A stretch of DNA of 64,000 nucleotides, taken from the NCBI GenBank assembly GCA_934098735.1, contig CAKOOS010000002.1, forward strand, positions 1 to 64,000, given 5' to 3'. Each line of letters opens with the position of its first letter. Position 1 is the stretch's first letter. The notes under the pieces are model-generated. The model saw only the letters and a program-made list of their open reading frames with translations, searched no databases and was not told the DNA's origin. Below are positions 18,658 to 27,362 of this stretch, one piece after another. This stretch comes from an uncultured Bacilli bacterium. Its GTDB lineage: Bacteria > Bacillota_I > Bacilli_A > RF39 > UBA660. The position numbers and the translations under genes were made by a program.

Positions 18658-19689
18658 ATGATGCAAAAAGAAGTACCTATTATGTTTTGTTTTGATAAAA
18701 ACTACGTTATTCCAGCTGCAGTAGCTTTTTATTCATTACTTGAACATGCAAACAAAAAGTATAATTATGTATTATATGTTTTACATTCTGATATAAGTGC
18801 TAAACAACAAAAACAATTAGAGGAAACTATTAAAGAGTTTAAAAATGCTAAAATTGTTTTTAAAAACATGAATCATCGTTTAGATGAAGAATGGAAAGAA
18901 TGCTATCGCGGAGATCATTTTTCTAAAGAAGTAATGTACAAACTTCTCGTGGCTTCAATATTTCCTCAGTATGATACAATTATTGTAAGTGATGTAGATG
19001 TAGTATTCCTCGGGGATATAAGTAAATCTTATCATTTTATTAAAGAAAATGAAGATTATTATATTGCTGGAGTAAAACCAATAGGTAAGGTTAAGGACTA
19101 TTTAAATTGTTATAAAAATAGTTGGTCGGACGAAGAAATTGAAAAACTTGGTGAAGTATGCGGAGGATATTTAGTTATGAATCTTAAAAAGATTCGTGAA
19201 GATAATATTGAAGATAAGTTTATGAATTCTATAAAAGAAAATAGTCACAGACTTAACCAAATGGAACAAGATATTTTAAATATTGTTTGCTACAAACATA
19301 TTAAACATCTTCCTCTTCAATATATTGCATGTTCATATATGTGGGATTATTTCAAAAATGAAAAAGATTTACATACAGATAGTAATTATTCTTTCAAAGA
19401 AATAAAATTAGCAATGGAAAAGCCTATTCAATTACATTATGCAACTTCAATTAAACCGTGGAAAAATGTTGATTGTACAAAATCGGAAATATGGTTTGAA
19501 TATATTGTTAAAACACCATTTTTAAAAGAGTATTTAACTGAGTTACCACATAAAATAGTTTTGCCACCAGAAAGAGTAAAAGAAAGTGCACCAGTAATTG
19601 TAAAAAAAGAATCTATAATCCATAAAATATTAAGAAAATTAAAAAACATAGTAAAAAGAATATATAGGGAAATTTTTAAAAATGCTTAA
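18658..19689 (+). CDS. Glycosyltransferase, GT8 family
   Basis: The 343-residue GT-A enzyme is of the LgtC/galactosyltransferase type. It shows IMFCFDKNYVIPAAVAFYSL, the metal-binding DXD in VSDVDVVF, NQMEQDILN and the C-terminal LHYATSIKPWKN (the His-x-x-x-x-x-LysPro-Trp type motif). A basic amphipathic end (about residues 315-343) could bind the membrane. The family usually transfers glucose or galactose from a UDP-sugar with retention. galE in this locus could supply UDP-galactose. Two adjacent ATGs follow an AAGGAG site; I use the first. It overlaps the next gene by 8 nt. Confidence 0.85.
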   Translation: MMQKEVPIMFCFDKNYVIPAAVAFYSLLEHANKKYNYVLYVLHSDISAKQQKQLEETIKEFKNAKIVFKNMNHRLDEEWKECYRGDHFSKEVMYKLLVASIFPQYDTIIVSDVDVVFLGDISKSYHFIKENEDYYIAGVKPIGKVKDYLNCYKNSWSDEEIEKLGEVCGGYLVMNLKKIREDNIEDKFMNSIKENSHRLNQMEQDILNIVCYKHIKHLPLQYIACSYMWDYFKNEKDLHTDSNYSFKEIKLAMEKPIQLHYATSIKPWKNVDCTKSEIWFEYIVKTPFLKEYLTELPHKIVLPPERVKESAPVIVKKESIIHKILRKLKNIVKRIYREIFKNA

Positions 19690-20836
19690 GAAAAATAATT
19701 CTGAGTTATTGATTATTATAGATGATATTTTACCACATAATTTATCATCTTTTAGAAATGCTGAACTAAAAGAATATATAAAAAAATATTCAAATATTGT
19801 ATTTATAAATATTTCAACCGCACCACTTAATGAAAATAATTTTATAAAAGAAGTTATAGATAACAATATAAAATATTTTCAAACTGATTTTAATGATGAA
19901 GAGTTAGAAAATATAAAAAACTATATAAATACATTTGATAAAAAAGTTGCCATGATAACATTTTTAAATAACATATATGGTTATGATGGAGAAGTATTAA
20001 AATTTTTAGAAGAGAATAATATTACTTTTTCATTTACACTTTATCCAGGCGGTGGCTTTTTTATAAACGATGAAACAAAGGAAAAATTGAAAAGAATATT
20101 TGCATCTCCAAAGTTTTATAAAGTTATTATAACTCAGAAAAAAAGCTTAGAATACTTAGTTACAAATAACCTTTGTCCAATTAATAGTATAAAGTTTATC
20201 TATGGATTACCAATATCACCAAGTATGTTAAAGTTAAAATTAAAAAGAAAAGAGTATAATCATGATGCTATAAATATTTGTTTTGTAGCTTATAAGTATT
20301 GGCCAGAAGGAAAAGATAAAGGCTATGATATATTTATTAATCTAGTTAAAGAGTTTAAAAACGATAATCACTATAGATTTCATGTTGTAGGAAACTTTTC
20401 TGCTGATGATATTGACATTAGTGATATCAAAGATAAAATAAAATTTTATGGTATCTTAAAAAATGAAAAATTTATAGATTTTTACCAAGATAAAGATATA
20501 TTAATATCTCCAACGAGAAGTAATATTCTATATCCAGGAGCATTTGATGGCTTTCCAACTGGAGCAAGTGTGGATGCTATGCTCAATAAAATTCTTTTGA
20601 TTACAACAGATCCATTAGATAATAATATTTATTTTAAAAATGAAAAAGACATTATAATCATTGATAATAAAGTTGAAAATTTAAAGCTAAAAGTGGAAGA
20701 GTTAACGCAAAACCCTAGAAAAATAAGAATAATAGCAAACCAAGGTTATAAAAAGGCTAATAATTTATTTAGTTATAGAAAGCAAATTATTTCACGCTTA
20801 AAAATTATAGAAGAAATGAGGGAAAAAAATGAATAG
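19682..20836 (+). CDS. Glycosyltransferase, GT4-like (GT-B fold)
   Basis: The 384-residue protein has a divergent N-terminal Rossmann-like half (IIIDDILPHNLSSFRNAEL). The C-terminal half is GT4-like, with INICFVAYKYWPEGKDKGYD, FHVVGNFS, IKFYGILKNEKFIDFYQ, and a donor-site stretch ISPTRSNILYPGAFDGFP followed by GASVDAML. It is compact, with no membrane segment, and so is probably cytoplasmic. It overlaps the GT8 gene and the acyltransferase gene by 8 nt each, so the three are coupled. Donor sugar unknown. Confidence 0.72.
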   Translation: MLKKNNSELLIIIDDILPHNLSSFRNAELKEYIKKYSNIVFINISTAPLNENNFIKEVIDNNIKYFQTDFNDEELENIKNYINTFDKKVAMITFLNNIYGYDGEVLKFLEENNITFSFTLYPGGGFFINDETKEKLKRIFASPKFYKVIITQKKSLEYLVTNNLCPINSIKFIYGLPISPSMLKLKLKRKEYNHDAINICFVAYKYWPEGKDKGYDIFINLVKEFKNDNHYRFHVVGNFSADDIDISDIKDKIKFYGILKNEKFIDFYQDKDILISPTRSNILYPGAFDGFPTGASVDAMLNKILLITTDPLDNNIYFKNEKDIIIIDNKVENLKLKVEELTQNPRKIRIIANQGYKKANNLFSYRKQIISRLKIIEEMREKNE

Positions 20837-21395
20837 TTTTTTTAATGATGAAGAGTTAAAACAATTTAAATTTAAAAAAATAGGGAAAAATGTTTTACTA
20901 AGTAAAAAAGCAAGTATTTATTCTCCTCAAAATATATCAATTGGAAACAATGTGCGAATTGATGATTTTTGTTTGTTAAGTGGGAACATTGAAATTAAAG
21001 ATAATGTTCATATTTCAGCTTACACAGCACTGTACGGAGGAGGCCAAATAATTATTGGTAATTATTGCGGATGTTCTGCTAGAAGTACATTAATTAGTGC
21101 ATCAGATGACTTTTCGGGAAGCAAAATGGTTGGAGCAGTTATTCCTGATGAATTTAAAAACGTCCTTTATGGAAAAATTATCATGGAAGATTTTGTTCAG
21201 TTAGGATCAGGCACAACGGTTTTACCAAATGTAACTATTAAAGAAGGAACCGTAACTGGGGCAAATTCTTTAGTAAATAAAGATTTAGAAGGCTGGTCTA
21301 TTTTTGCAGGAACTCCAGCTAAAAAAATGAAAGATCGTAAGAAAGATATATTAAAGATAGTAAAGGAATATGAAACATGGAAAAATACGAATTAA
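20829..21395 (+). CDS. Hexapeptide-repeat acyltransferase (left-handed beta-helix)
   Basis: The 188-residue protein contains the hexapeptide pattern (NISIGNNVRIDDFCLLSG, NIEIKDNVHISAYTALYGG, QIIIGNYCGCSARS) typical of the trimeric left-handed beta-helix. It closes with FAGTPAKKMKDR, as in WbbJ and sugar O-acetyltransferases. It could N-acetylate the dTDP-amino sugar made by RmlA-RmlB-aminotransferase (a VioB-like role) or O-acetylate the polymer. Sequence alone does not decide. A catalytic His is likely at HISAYT. It overlaps both neighbours (8 and 19 nt). Confidence 0.82.
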   Translation: MNSFFNDEELKQFKFKKIGKNVLLSKKASIYSPQNISIGNNVRIDDFCLLSGNIEIKDNVHISAYTALYGGGQIIIGNYCGCSARSTLISASDDFSGSKMVGAVIPDEFKNVLYGKIIMEDFVQLGSGTTVLPNVTIKEGTVTGANSLVNKDLEGWSIFAGTPAKKMKDRKKDILKIVKEYETWKNTN

Positions 21396-22339
21396 CTGTA
21401 GTTACCACAACTTATAACCAAGAAAAATATATTGAAAAGTGCATTGAAAGTATAATGATGCAAAAAACTAATTTTAAATTTCAATTAATTGTTAGCAATG
21501 ATAATTCAAGTGATGATACTTCAAACATTTTAAAAAAATTAAAAGAAAAATATAAAAGTAACTTAAAAATAATTAATCGTAAAGAAAATTTAGGGCCAAT
21601 GAATAATTTTATTACAACATTAAATGACGTTCATACTAAATATGTAGCTTTATGTGATGGCGATGATTATTGGACCGATGATACAAAACTACAAAAGCAA
21701 TATGAATTTTTAGAAAAACATAAAGATTATAATATTTGTTTTCATCAAACATTGATTAAATTTGAAGATGATACTAAAGAAAATATTTTACATCCCTTAA
21801 ATTTAAAAAATACACTAACATTAAAAAATTTATTAGAAGAAAATTTTATTCCTGCTAATACAGTTGTTTACAGATGGAAATATACTAAAAAAAATAGTTT
21901 AGTTGAAGACTTTCCTAAAGATATTGTTCCTGGTGATTATTACTTACATTTAATGCATGCAAAAGATGGCAAAATAAAATATATAGATAAGCAAATGTCG
22001 GTATATCGTCGTCAAGAAAGTGGAATGTGGTATTTAACTACGCAACCTAATAAACAAGTAGAATTTTACTATTTGTATGGAAAGAAATATTATAATTTTT
22101 ATAAACAATCTGAGATTAAATTAAATATGAAAGGTTGTTTTCAAGATCAAAAAGAATGGATATTAAAAAACTATGTTAAGGCAATTATAAAAAGAAGAAA
22201 AAAGAAAGAATTAGAAAAAATATTAGAAAGTGAATATAAAGATAACTATAATGTACTAAGTGTTGCTTTATCTGAATTAAATCGTTTAGATAAATTATTT
22301 TATCATTTAGTTAAAAAGAGTTATTTTAAAAAAAGGTGA
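21377..22339 (+). CDS. Glycosyltransferase, GT2 family
   Basis: The 320-residue GT-A enzyme opens with LTVVTTTYNQEKYIEKCIES. It has the nucleotide-binding SNDNSSDDT and the DXD-type ALCDGDDYWTDDTKLQKQ, followed by a GDYYLHLMHA acceptor/catalytic region. It is of the WcaA type, inverting and cytoplasmic, with a basic C-terminus. The start lies 19 nt inside the acyltransferase gene with a weak ribosome-binding site, so expression probably depends on coupling. Donor unknown. Confidence 0.85.
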   Translation: MEKYELTVVTTTYNQEKYIEKCIESIMMQKTNFKFQLIVSNDNSSDDTSNILKKLKEKYKSNLKIINRKENLGPMNNFITTLNDVHTKYVALCDGDDYWTDDTKLQKQYEFLEKHKDYNICFHQTLIKFEDDTKENILHPLNLKNTLTLKNLLEENFIPANTVVYRWKYTKKNSLVEDFPKDIVPGDYYLHLMHAKDGKIKYIDKQMSVYRRQESGMWYLTTQPNKQVEFYYLYGKKYYNFYKQSEIKLNMKGCFQDQKEWILKNYVKAIIKRRKKKELEKILESEYKDNYNVLSVALSELNRLDKLFYHLVKKSYFKKR

Positions 22340-22342
22340 GAA

Positions 22343-24871
22343 ATGATGGAAAAAGAAAGTAGAAAAAACATTAATTTATTTTTAATTATTTTTCTTGTTT
22401 ATTTTATATTTGGTATTATGGTTTCTTATTATTTAAATACTGCAAATTATTGGAATGTTGCTTTTGACATGGATTGTCCAAGGGTATTAGGAGATTTAGC
22501 CATTAAAGATTATAATCATTATAGAACAACAGTTCATCCTCTTTTAATCATTATATTTCAGCCATTAATATTTTTATTAAACTTTGTAATGTCTGATTCT
22601 ATAATTTCTATAATATTTTTGCAAAGTATTTTAGCTACGATTAGTTCTTTTTTAATTTATAAAATTGTAAAAAAGATATCTAATAATTCACTTAAATCAT
22701 CAATAATTACAATCTTATTTGCTTTAAGCTCAGGGCAAATAATGTTCACAGCACAAGTTGAAACTTATATATATGCTCAGTTCTTTTTACTTCTTATGTG
22801 GTACTTTTTTATGAAAAAAATGGATAAAAAGTATGAGTTAAAAGATTATATTTTTGTCACAATATTAGGGGTATTATCATTATCAGTAACAATAACAAAT
22901 TTTGTTCAATTTCTTATAAGCTTATTTTTTCTTTTTACTTTAAATAAAAAAAATAACAAAAGAATTTTAAAAAGTATATTAATTTTAATAAGTGTTTTAT
23001 CATTAAGTGTATTGTTAGCAACTATTCAAAATATAATTTGGCCATCAGCCCCAAATTTCTTTGTTAAAGGAATAAATGACTTTATAACATCATCTAGTGA
23101 AGAAAATCTTTACATAAGTACAGTGATTACAAAGAATAATTTTATAAATATAATGAATAATTGTTTTTCTAATTCATTATATTTGACAAAAATATTTTTT
23201 CCAGAAGGCGGATATTTATTATTTGACAATACAAACATTACAAATATATTTTCTTTATGCGCAACTATACTAGCCATAATTTTAAACATAAATTATTTAA
23301 TTAAACGTAAAAAAGAAATCGTTAACGATAAATTTTATATAGCAGTTACACTGTCACTATTATTTAATTTATGTTTACATTTAATTTATGGTAATTCAAT
23401 ATCATTTTTATATTTATGTCATTATAATTTCTTATTATTAATAAATCTCGTTTATGTTTCTGAAAATAGTTTTAATATTAAAGAAAAGTATTTAATATTT
23501 TTGCTAGTAATAATGCTTATATTTATGACTAGAGATGTAATTTTAATGTTTAAAATATTATTTAGCAAATTTTCTGTTATAGAATATTTTCAAAAAATAC
23601 CTTGTTTAATAATAGCCCTAGTTTTAATTATATTACTATTTATAAATTCTAAGAAAAAAATAAGAAATATTATAATTTCCTGTTTAATAGTAGGATTAAG
23701 TTTTTTAGGATGGTATAGTATAAATAACAATATATTTGCTGATAAAAAAGATGAAATGTATCAATATGAAGAAAAGTTTAAAAAATACGAAAATCAATTA
23801 CGAAATATGAAAAATACATTTTTAGTTAAAAATTTTTCAGTTCCAGAGGAAAAAATTAATATTTTCTATTTTGGAATGGTAGACCATGAAAAATTTGTTT
23901 ATAAAAATGGTGAATTAATAAGAATAAAGGATAAAAAAGTATTACTAAGTATTGACTATGTAGAAGAATTAATTATTCCTAATGAATATATGGTTGTTTT
24001 AAAAGATAGAGAAGGAAAAATTAATATAATATATGAAACTGAAAAAGGGATATATTATAAAAAGAATGATGAATTGACTATCATATCCGAAGGTGAAAAA
24101 GAAATAAAATTGCCAAAATTTGAAGGTCATGAATATTCAGAAGTTTTAAAAGTATTACTTCAAGAAGTGTTATTTAATATTGATGGTGATGTTCCTAAAC
24201 CAAATATTTTTGGCTACAAAACAGCTTGGTATAGAGATGCTATGGTGGCTACAATGGTTTTAGAAAAAACAAACAATGTAAGTTTATTAAATAATTGGGT
24301 TAAAAGCATAAACAGTATATATGATTATTCAAGAAGTAAAGATATAGAGGAAGCTGACAACTTGGGAGAATTATTATATATAATCGGAGCAACTAATATT
24401 GATAGAAAAGATTTAGTAAAAAAGATTTTAAATGAAATTGAAAAATTAAAACAAGATGATAATACTATTAAAGGTATGGTAGATGGTGTAAATCAAATAT
24501 ATTATCCAACAGTTTTAGCTATATTTGGTGCTCAAAAAAATAACATTAAATTAGATTTGCAACAACCTCAAGTAGATGATGCCTATGCTAAACTTACTTG
24601 GTATGTTGAACCTAAAATAGCTAGTAATAATAATGTTGAATCAAAATATTTTCCTTATTTAAATTGGGCATTTTATCATTATTCTCCTTACGTAACTAAT
24701 TTATATATTTTAAATGAAATATATCCACTTAGTTATGAAGCTGATGAAACTAATAACAATATTAAAGTAGAATCAGAGTGTTTTATTTCTGAATACTATT
24801 GTACCCAAAAAGTTTATTTATCTCATATCTGGCATGCATCAGAAATGTTCTTGTTTTTAATTAATTATTAG
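22343..24871 (+). CDS. GT-C-like membrane glycosyltransferase fused to an extracytoplasmic helical domain
   Basis: The 842-residue protein has about eleven or twelve membrane helices in residues 10-470. An acidic FDMD (D42, D44) sits in the first external loop, the usual place of the catalytic Asp in polyprenyl-phosphate-sugar-dependent GT-C enzymes, followed by YNHYRTTVHPLL. Residues about 475-842 are soluble and outside. First comes a small beta-rich part, then a helix-rich part with WYRDAM (629-634), DNLGELLYIIG and WAFYHYSPYVT. These recall alpha/alpha-toroid glycosidases such as GH15, though the assignment is a guess. The genes behind it are a UbiA-type phosphoribosyltransferase and a HAD phosphatase, which could make a polyprenyl-phosphate pentose donor for this enzyme. 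It starts 3 nt after the GT2 gene with an AAGGTGAG site. Confidence 0.65.
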   Translation: MMEKESRKNINLFLIIFLVYFIFGIMVSYYLNTANYWNVAFDMDCPRVLGDLAIKDYNHYRTTVHPLLIIIFQPLIFLLNFVMSDSIISIIFLQSILATISSFLIYKIVKKISNNSLKSSIITILFALSSGQIMFTAQVETYIYAQFFLLLMWYFFMKKMDKKYELKDYIFVTILGVLSLSVTITNFVQFLISLFFLFTLNKKNNKRILKSILILISVLSLSVLLATIQNIIWPSAPNFFVKGINDFITSSSEENLYISTVITKNNFINIMNNCFSNSLYLTKIFFPEGGYLLFDNTNITNIFSLCATILAIILNINYLIKRKKEIVNDKFYIAVTLSLLFNLCLHLIYGNSISFLYLCHYNFLLLINLVYVSENSFNIKEKYLIFLLVIMLIFMTRDVILMFKILFSKFSVIEYFQKIPCLIIALVLIILLFINSKKKIRNIIISCLIVGLSFLGWYSINNNIFADKKDEMYQYEEKFKKYENQLRNMKNTFLVKNFSVPEEKINIFYFGMVDHEKFVYKNGELIRIKDKKVLLSIDYVEELIIPNEYMVVLKDREGKINIIYETEKGIYYKKNDELTIISEGEKEIKLPKFEGHEYSEVLKVLLQEVLFNIDGDVPKPNIFGYKTAWYRDAMVATMVLEKTNNVSLLNNWVKSINSIYDYSRSKDIEEADNLGELLYIIGATNIDRKDLVKKILNEIEKLKQDDNTIKGMVDGVNQIYYPTVLAIFGAQKNNIKLDLQQPQVDDAYAKLTWYVEPKIASNNNVESKYFPYLNWAFYHYSPYVTNLYILNEIYPLSYEADETNNNIKVESECFISEYYCTQKVYLSHIWHASEMFLFLINY

Positions 24872-24885
24872 AAAGGAAGTAGCAA

Positions 24886-25722
24886 ATGAAAGAATATTTA
24901 AAATTAATAAGGGTTAAACATTGGATTAAAAATATTCTAATTTTTATCCCTTTGATATGTTCTGGTAAGTTATGTCTAAATAATGTTTATACTTGTATTG
25001 GTGCTTTTTTTGCTTTTAGCTTTGCATCATCCTTTATCTATATCATTAATGATTTAAAAGATATTGAAAATGATAAAAAGCATCCTAAGAAAAAACTTAG
25101 ACCACTTGCAAGCGGTAAAATCAAAAAAAATGTAGCTATTATAATTGCCATATTAATGATCGTTTTATCTTTAAGTATTAATTTACTTATAAGTGATTCA
25201 TTAACATCTTTATATTTTTTAATAGGTTATATTATAATTAATTTATTTTATAGTTTTGGATTAAAAAACATAGCTATAGTAGATATAACATTATTAGCAG
25301 CTGGCTTCGTACTTAGAGTATATTATGGTGCTAGTACTATTAATGTAGATGTATCAAGTTGGTTATTTTTAACGATTATGTCAGCATCATTGTTTTTAGG
25401 ACTTGGTAAAAGAAAAAAAGAACTTATACATGCAAAGGGAGCACGCAAAGTACTAAAAGCATATAATGAAGCCTTTTTAGATAAATTTCAATATTTAAGC
25501 CTTAGTCTAACAATTGTATTTTATTCTCTTTGGACAATAGAACAAAGTATAAAATATTTATATTTAACAATTCCTCTAATTATAATTATTTTTATGAAAT
25601 ATTGTTTAAATATAGAAACAACCGATGAAGGAGATCCAACAACAGTTCTTTATCAAGATAAGTCATTAATAGTACTTTGTTTATTATATGGAATTATAAT
25701 GGTTTTAACCTGGAGTTTATGA
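24886..25722 (+). CDS. UbiA-family polyprenyl-phosphate phosphoribosyltransferase (DPPR synthase-like)
   Basis: The 278-residue protein has about nine membrane helices and the two Asp-rich regions of the UbiA superfamily: NDLKDIENDKKHPKKKLRPL (Mg-diphosphate binding) and YSFGLKNIAIVDITLL. The wording of these motifs, with RPLASG and IAIVD, matches decaprenyl-phosphate phosphoribosyltransferase, which joins phosphoribosyl diphosphate to polyprenyl phosphate, rather than quinone or haem prenyltransferases. The product would be polyprenyl-phospho-ribose-5-phosphate. The start follows a GAAAGGAAG site. The stop overlaps the HAD phosphatase start by 1 nt, a strong hint that the phosphatase removes the 5-phosphate. 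No DprE1/DprE2 epimerase genes are seen, so ribofuranose rather than arabinofuranose would be the sugar. Confidence 0.82.
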   Translation: MKEYLKLIRVKHWIKNILIFIPLICSGKLCLNNVYTCIGAFFAFSFASSFIYIINDLKDIENDKKHPKKKLRPLASGKIKKNVAIIIAILMIVLSLSINLLISDSLTSLYFLIGYIIINLFYSFGLKNIAIVDITLLAAGFVLRVYYGASTINVDVSSWLFLTIMSASLFLGLGKRKKELIHAKGARKVLKAYNEAFLDKFQYLSLSLTIVFYSLWTIEQSIKYLYLTIPLIIIIFMKYCLNIETTDEGDPTTVLYQDKSLIVLCLLYGIIMVLTWSL

Positions 25723-26270
25723 TGAATGTCTATGATTTTGATAAAACTATTTATGATGGAGATTCTTCGATAGATTTCTTTTTATATTCATTAAGAAAAA
25801 ATAAAAAGATATTTTTAAACATCTTTTCGATATTATATTCGTTTTTCTTATATAAATTAAAAATAATTACTAAAGAAAAATTTAAAACTACATTTTTTAG
25901 CTTTGTAAAAAGAATAGATGCTATAAAATATGCTGAAGAATTTTGGAAAGAAAACAAAAAGAAAATAAAATTATTTTACCTATCACAACATCAAAAAACG
26001 GACATAATAATTAGTGCATCACCTAGTTTTTTTCTTGAACCGATAGCTAAAGAATTAAATTTTAATTTAATTGCCACGGAGATGAATCCCAAAACAGGAG
26101 AAATTATAGGCAAAAATTGTTATGGAGAAGAGAAAGTAAAACGTTTAAAAAGTAAAGGTATTAATAAATATGAAAAATTTTATTCAGATTCATTAAGCGA
26201 TACACCATGTAGTAAACTTGCCAAAGAAGCATATTTAGTAAAAAAAGAAAAAATAATAAAATGGCCTTAG
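25722..26270 (+). CDS. HAD-IB phosphatase, possibly for polyprenyl-phospho-ribose-5-phosphate
   Basis: The 182-residue HAD-superfamily hydrolase has the nucleophile motif YDFDKTIYDGD (D5 and D7), motif II Ser in IIISASPSFFLEP, and the later YSDSLSDTPC Asp pair. It belongs to the HAD-IB (SerB-like) subgroup. The ATG at 25722 is chosen because GGAG lies 6 nt upstream. The A of that ATG is also the last base of the preceding stop. HAD-IB domains are known next to, or fused with, UbiA-type phosphoribosyltransferases. From that I infer it dephosphorylates the lipid-linked product. Another sugar phosphate is possible. Confidence 0.75.
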   Translation: MNVYDFDKTIYDGDSSIDFFLYSLRKNKKIFLNIFSILYSFFLYKLKIITKEKFKTTFFSFVKRIDAIKYAEEFWKENKKKIKLFYLSQHQKTDIIISASPSFFLEPIAKELNFNLIATEMNPKTGEIIGKNCYGEEKVKRLKSKGINKYEKFYSDSLSDTPCSKLAKEAYLVKKEKIIKWP

Positions 26271-26279
26271 TGATTTTCA

Positions 26280-26309
26280 TAGACAATTAATTTATAAATC
26301 TGATAAAAT
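26280..26309 (+). promoter_or_regulatory. Candidate promoter of galE
   Basis: TAGACA (26280-26285), an 18-bp spacer and TAAAAT (26304-26309) in the 58-nt gap between the phosphatase gene and galE. Confidence 0.5.
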
Positions 26310-26328
26310 AGATATGGAGATGATTTAA

Positions 26329-27348
26329 TTGAAAAACATATTTGTAACTGGTTGTGCAGGTTATATAGGCAGTCATACTTGCGTAGAACTTTTAGAAAAT
26401 AATTATAATGTAATTGGTTTAGATAATTTTTCTAATAGTAAGGCAGAAGTTTTAGAAAATATTACCAAAATAACTGGCAAAAAAATAAAGTTTTATGAAG
26501 GAAATATGTTAGATAAAAATCTGCTTAATAAAATATTTGAAGAAAATAAAATAGATGCCGTAATAGATTTCGCAGCTTTTAAGTCAGTTGGAGATAGTGT
26601 AAAGAAACCAATTGAGTATTACATAAATAATGTAAGTAGTGTTTTAACTTTACTTAGCATCATGAAAGATTATAATGTTAAAACATTAATATTTAGCAGT
26701 AGTGCCACAGTTTATGGAGATTCAAAGATAATGCCAATTACTGAAGAGTGCCCAATAGGTGGAACTACCAATCCTTATGGAACAAGTAAGCTTTATTGCG
26801 AAGGAATATTAAATGATTTATATAAGTCTGATAATACTTGGAATATTTGTATATTCCGTTACTTTAACCCAGTTGGAGCACATAAATCAGGTTTGATTGG
26901 TGAAGAGCCAAATGGAATACCTGCTAACTTAATGCCATATATTTCTAAAGTTGCTTCAAAAGAACTTGAATGCTTAAGTGTTTTTGGTAATGATTATGAT
27001 ACTCATGATGGAACAGGTGTAAGAGATTATATCCATATTGTAGACTTAGCCAAAGCTCATGTAAAAGGAATTGAAAAGCTTGCCAAAGATAAAAAAGGAA
27101 TGCACATTTACAACTTGGGAACAGGAAAAGGATATAGTGTTTTAGATATGATAAAAGCTTTTGAGAAAATAAATCATGTTAAAATAAACTATAAAATAGT
27201 TGGAAGAAGAGAAGGCGATGTTGCTACTTGCTATGCTGATTCAAGCAAAGCTAAAAAAGAACTAAATTGGACAGCAGAACTATCTCTTGAAGATATGTGC
27301 AAAGATTCATACAATTATGCCAAAAGAATTTCTAAAAAACAAAAATAG
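26329..27348 (+). CDS. galE: UDP-glucose 4-epimerase
   Basis: GalE interconverts UDP-glucose and UDP-galactose (some members also the N-acetyl forms). The 339 residues carry the NAD-binding GCAGYIGSH, the LDNFSN segment, the active-site SSSATVYG and the catalytic YGTSK. The substrate end is RYFNPVGAH, with later GVRDYIHIVDLA. It starts at TTG, supported by a GGAGATGA site about 6 nt upstream and by the fixed GalE N-terminus (KNIFVTG). It supplies galactose donors to the glycosyltransferases around it and lies 14 nt before the next gene. Confidence 0.94.
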   Translation: MKNIFVTGCAGYIGSHTCVELLENNYNVIGLDNFSNSKAEVLENITKITGKKIKFYEGNMLDKNLLNKIFEENKIDAVIDFAAFKSVGDSVKKPIEYYINNVSSVLTLLSIMKDYNVKTLIFSSSATVYGDSKIMPITEECPIGGTTNPYGTSKLYCEGILNDLYKSDNTWNICIFRYFNPVGAHKSGLIGEEPNGIPANLMPYISKVASKELECLSVFGNDYDTHDGTGVRDYIHIVDLAKAHVKGIEKLAKDKKGMHIYNLGTGKGYSVLDMIKAFEKINHVKINYKIVGRREGDVATCYADSSKAKKELNWTAELSLEDMCKDSYNYAKRISKKQK

Positions 27349-27362
27349 AAAGGAATGCCGAT

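Noticed and set aside
20829..21395. Calling the acyltransferase a chloramphenicol or streptogramin resistance enzyme
   Set aside because: The hexapeptide fold is shared, but the closing FAGTPAKK motif and the position among sugar genes fit a polysaccharide acyltransferase better.
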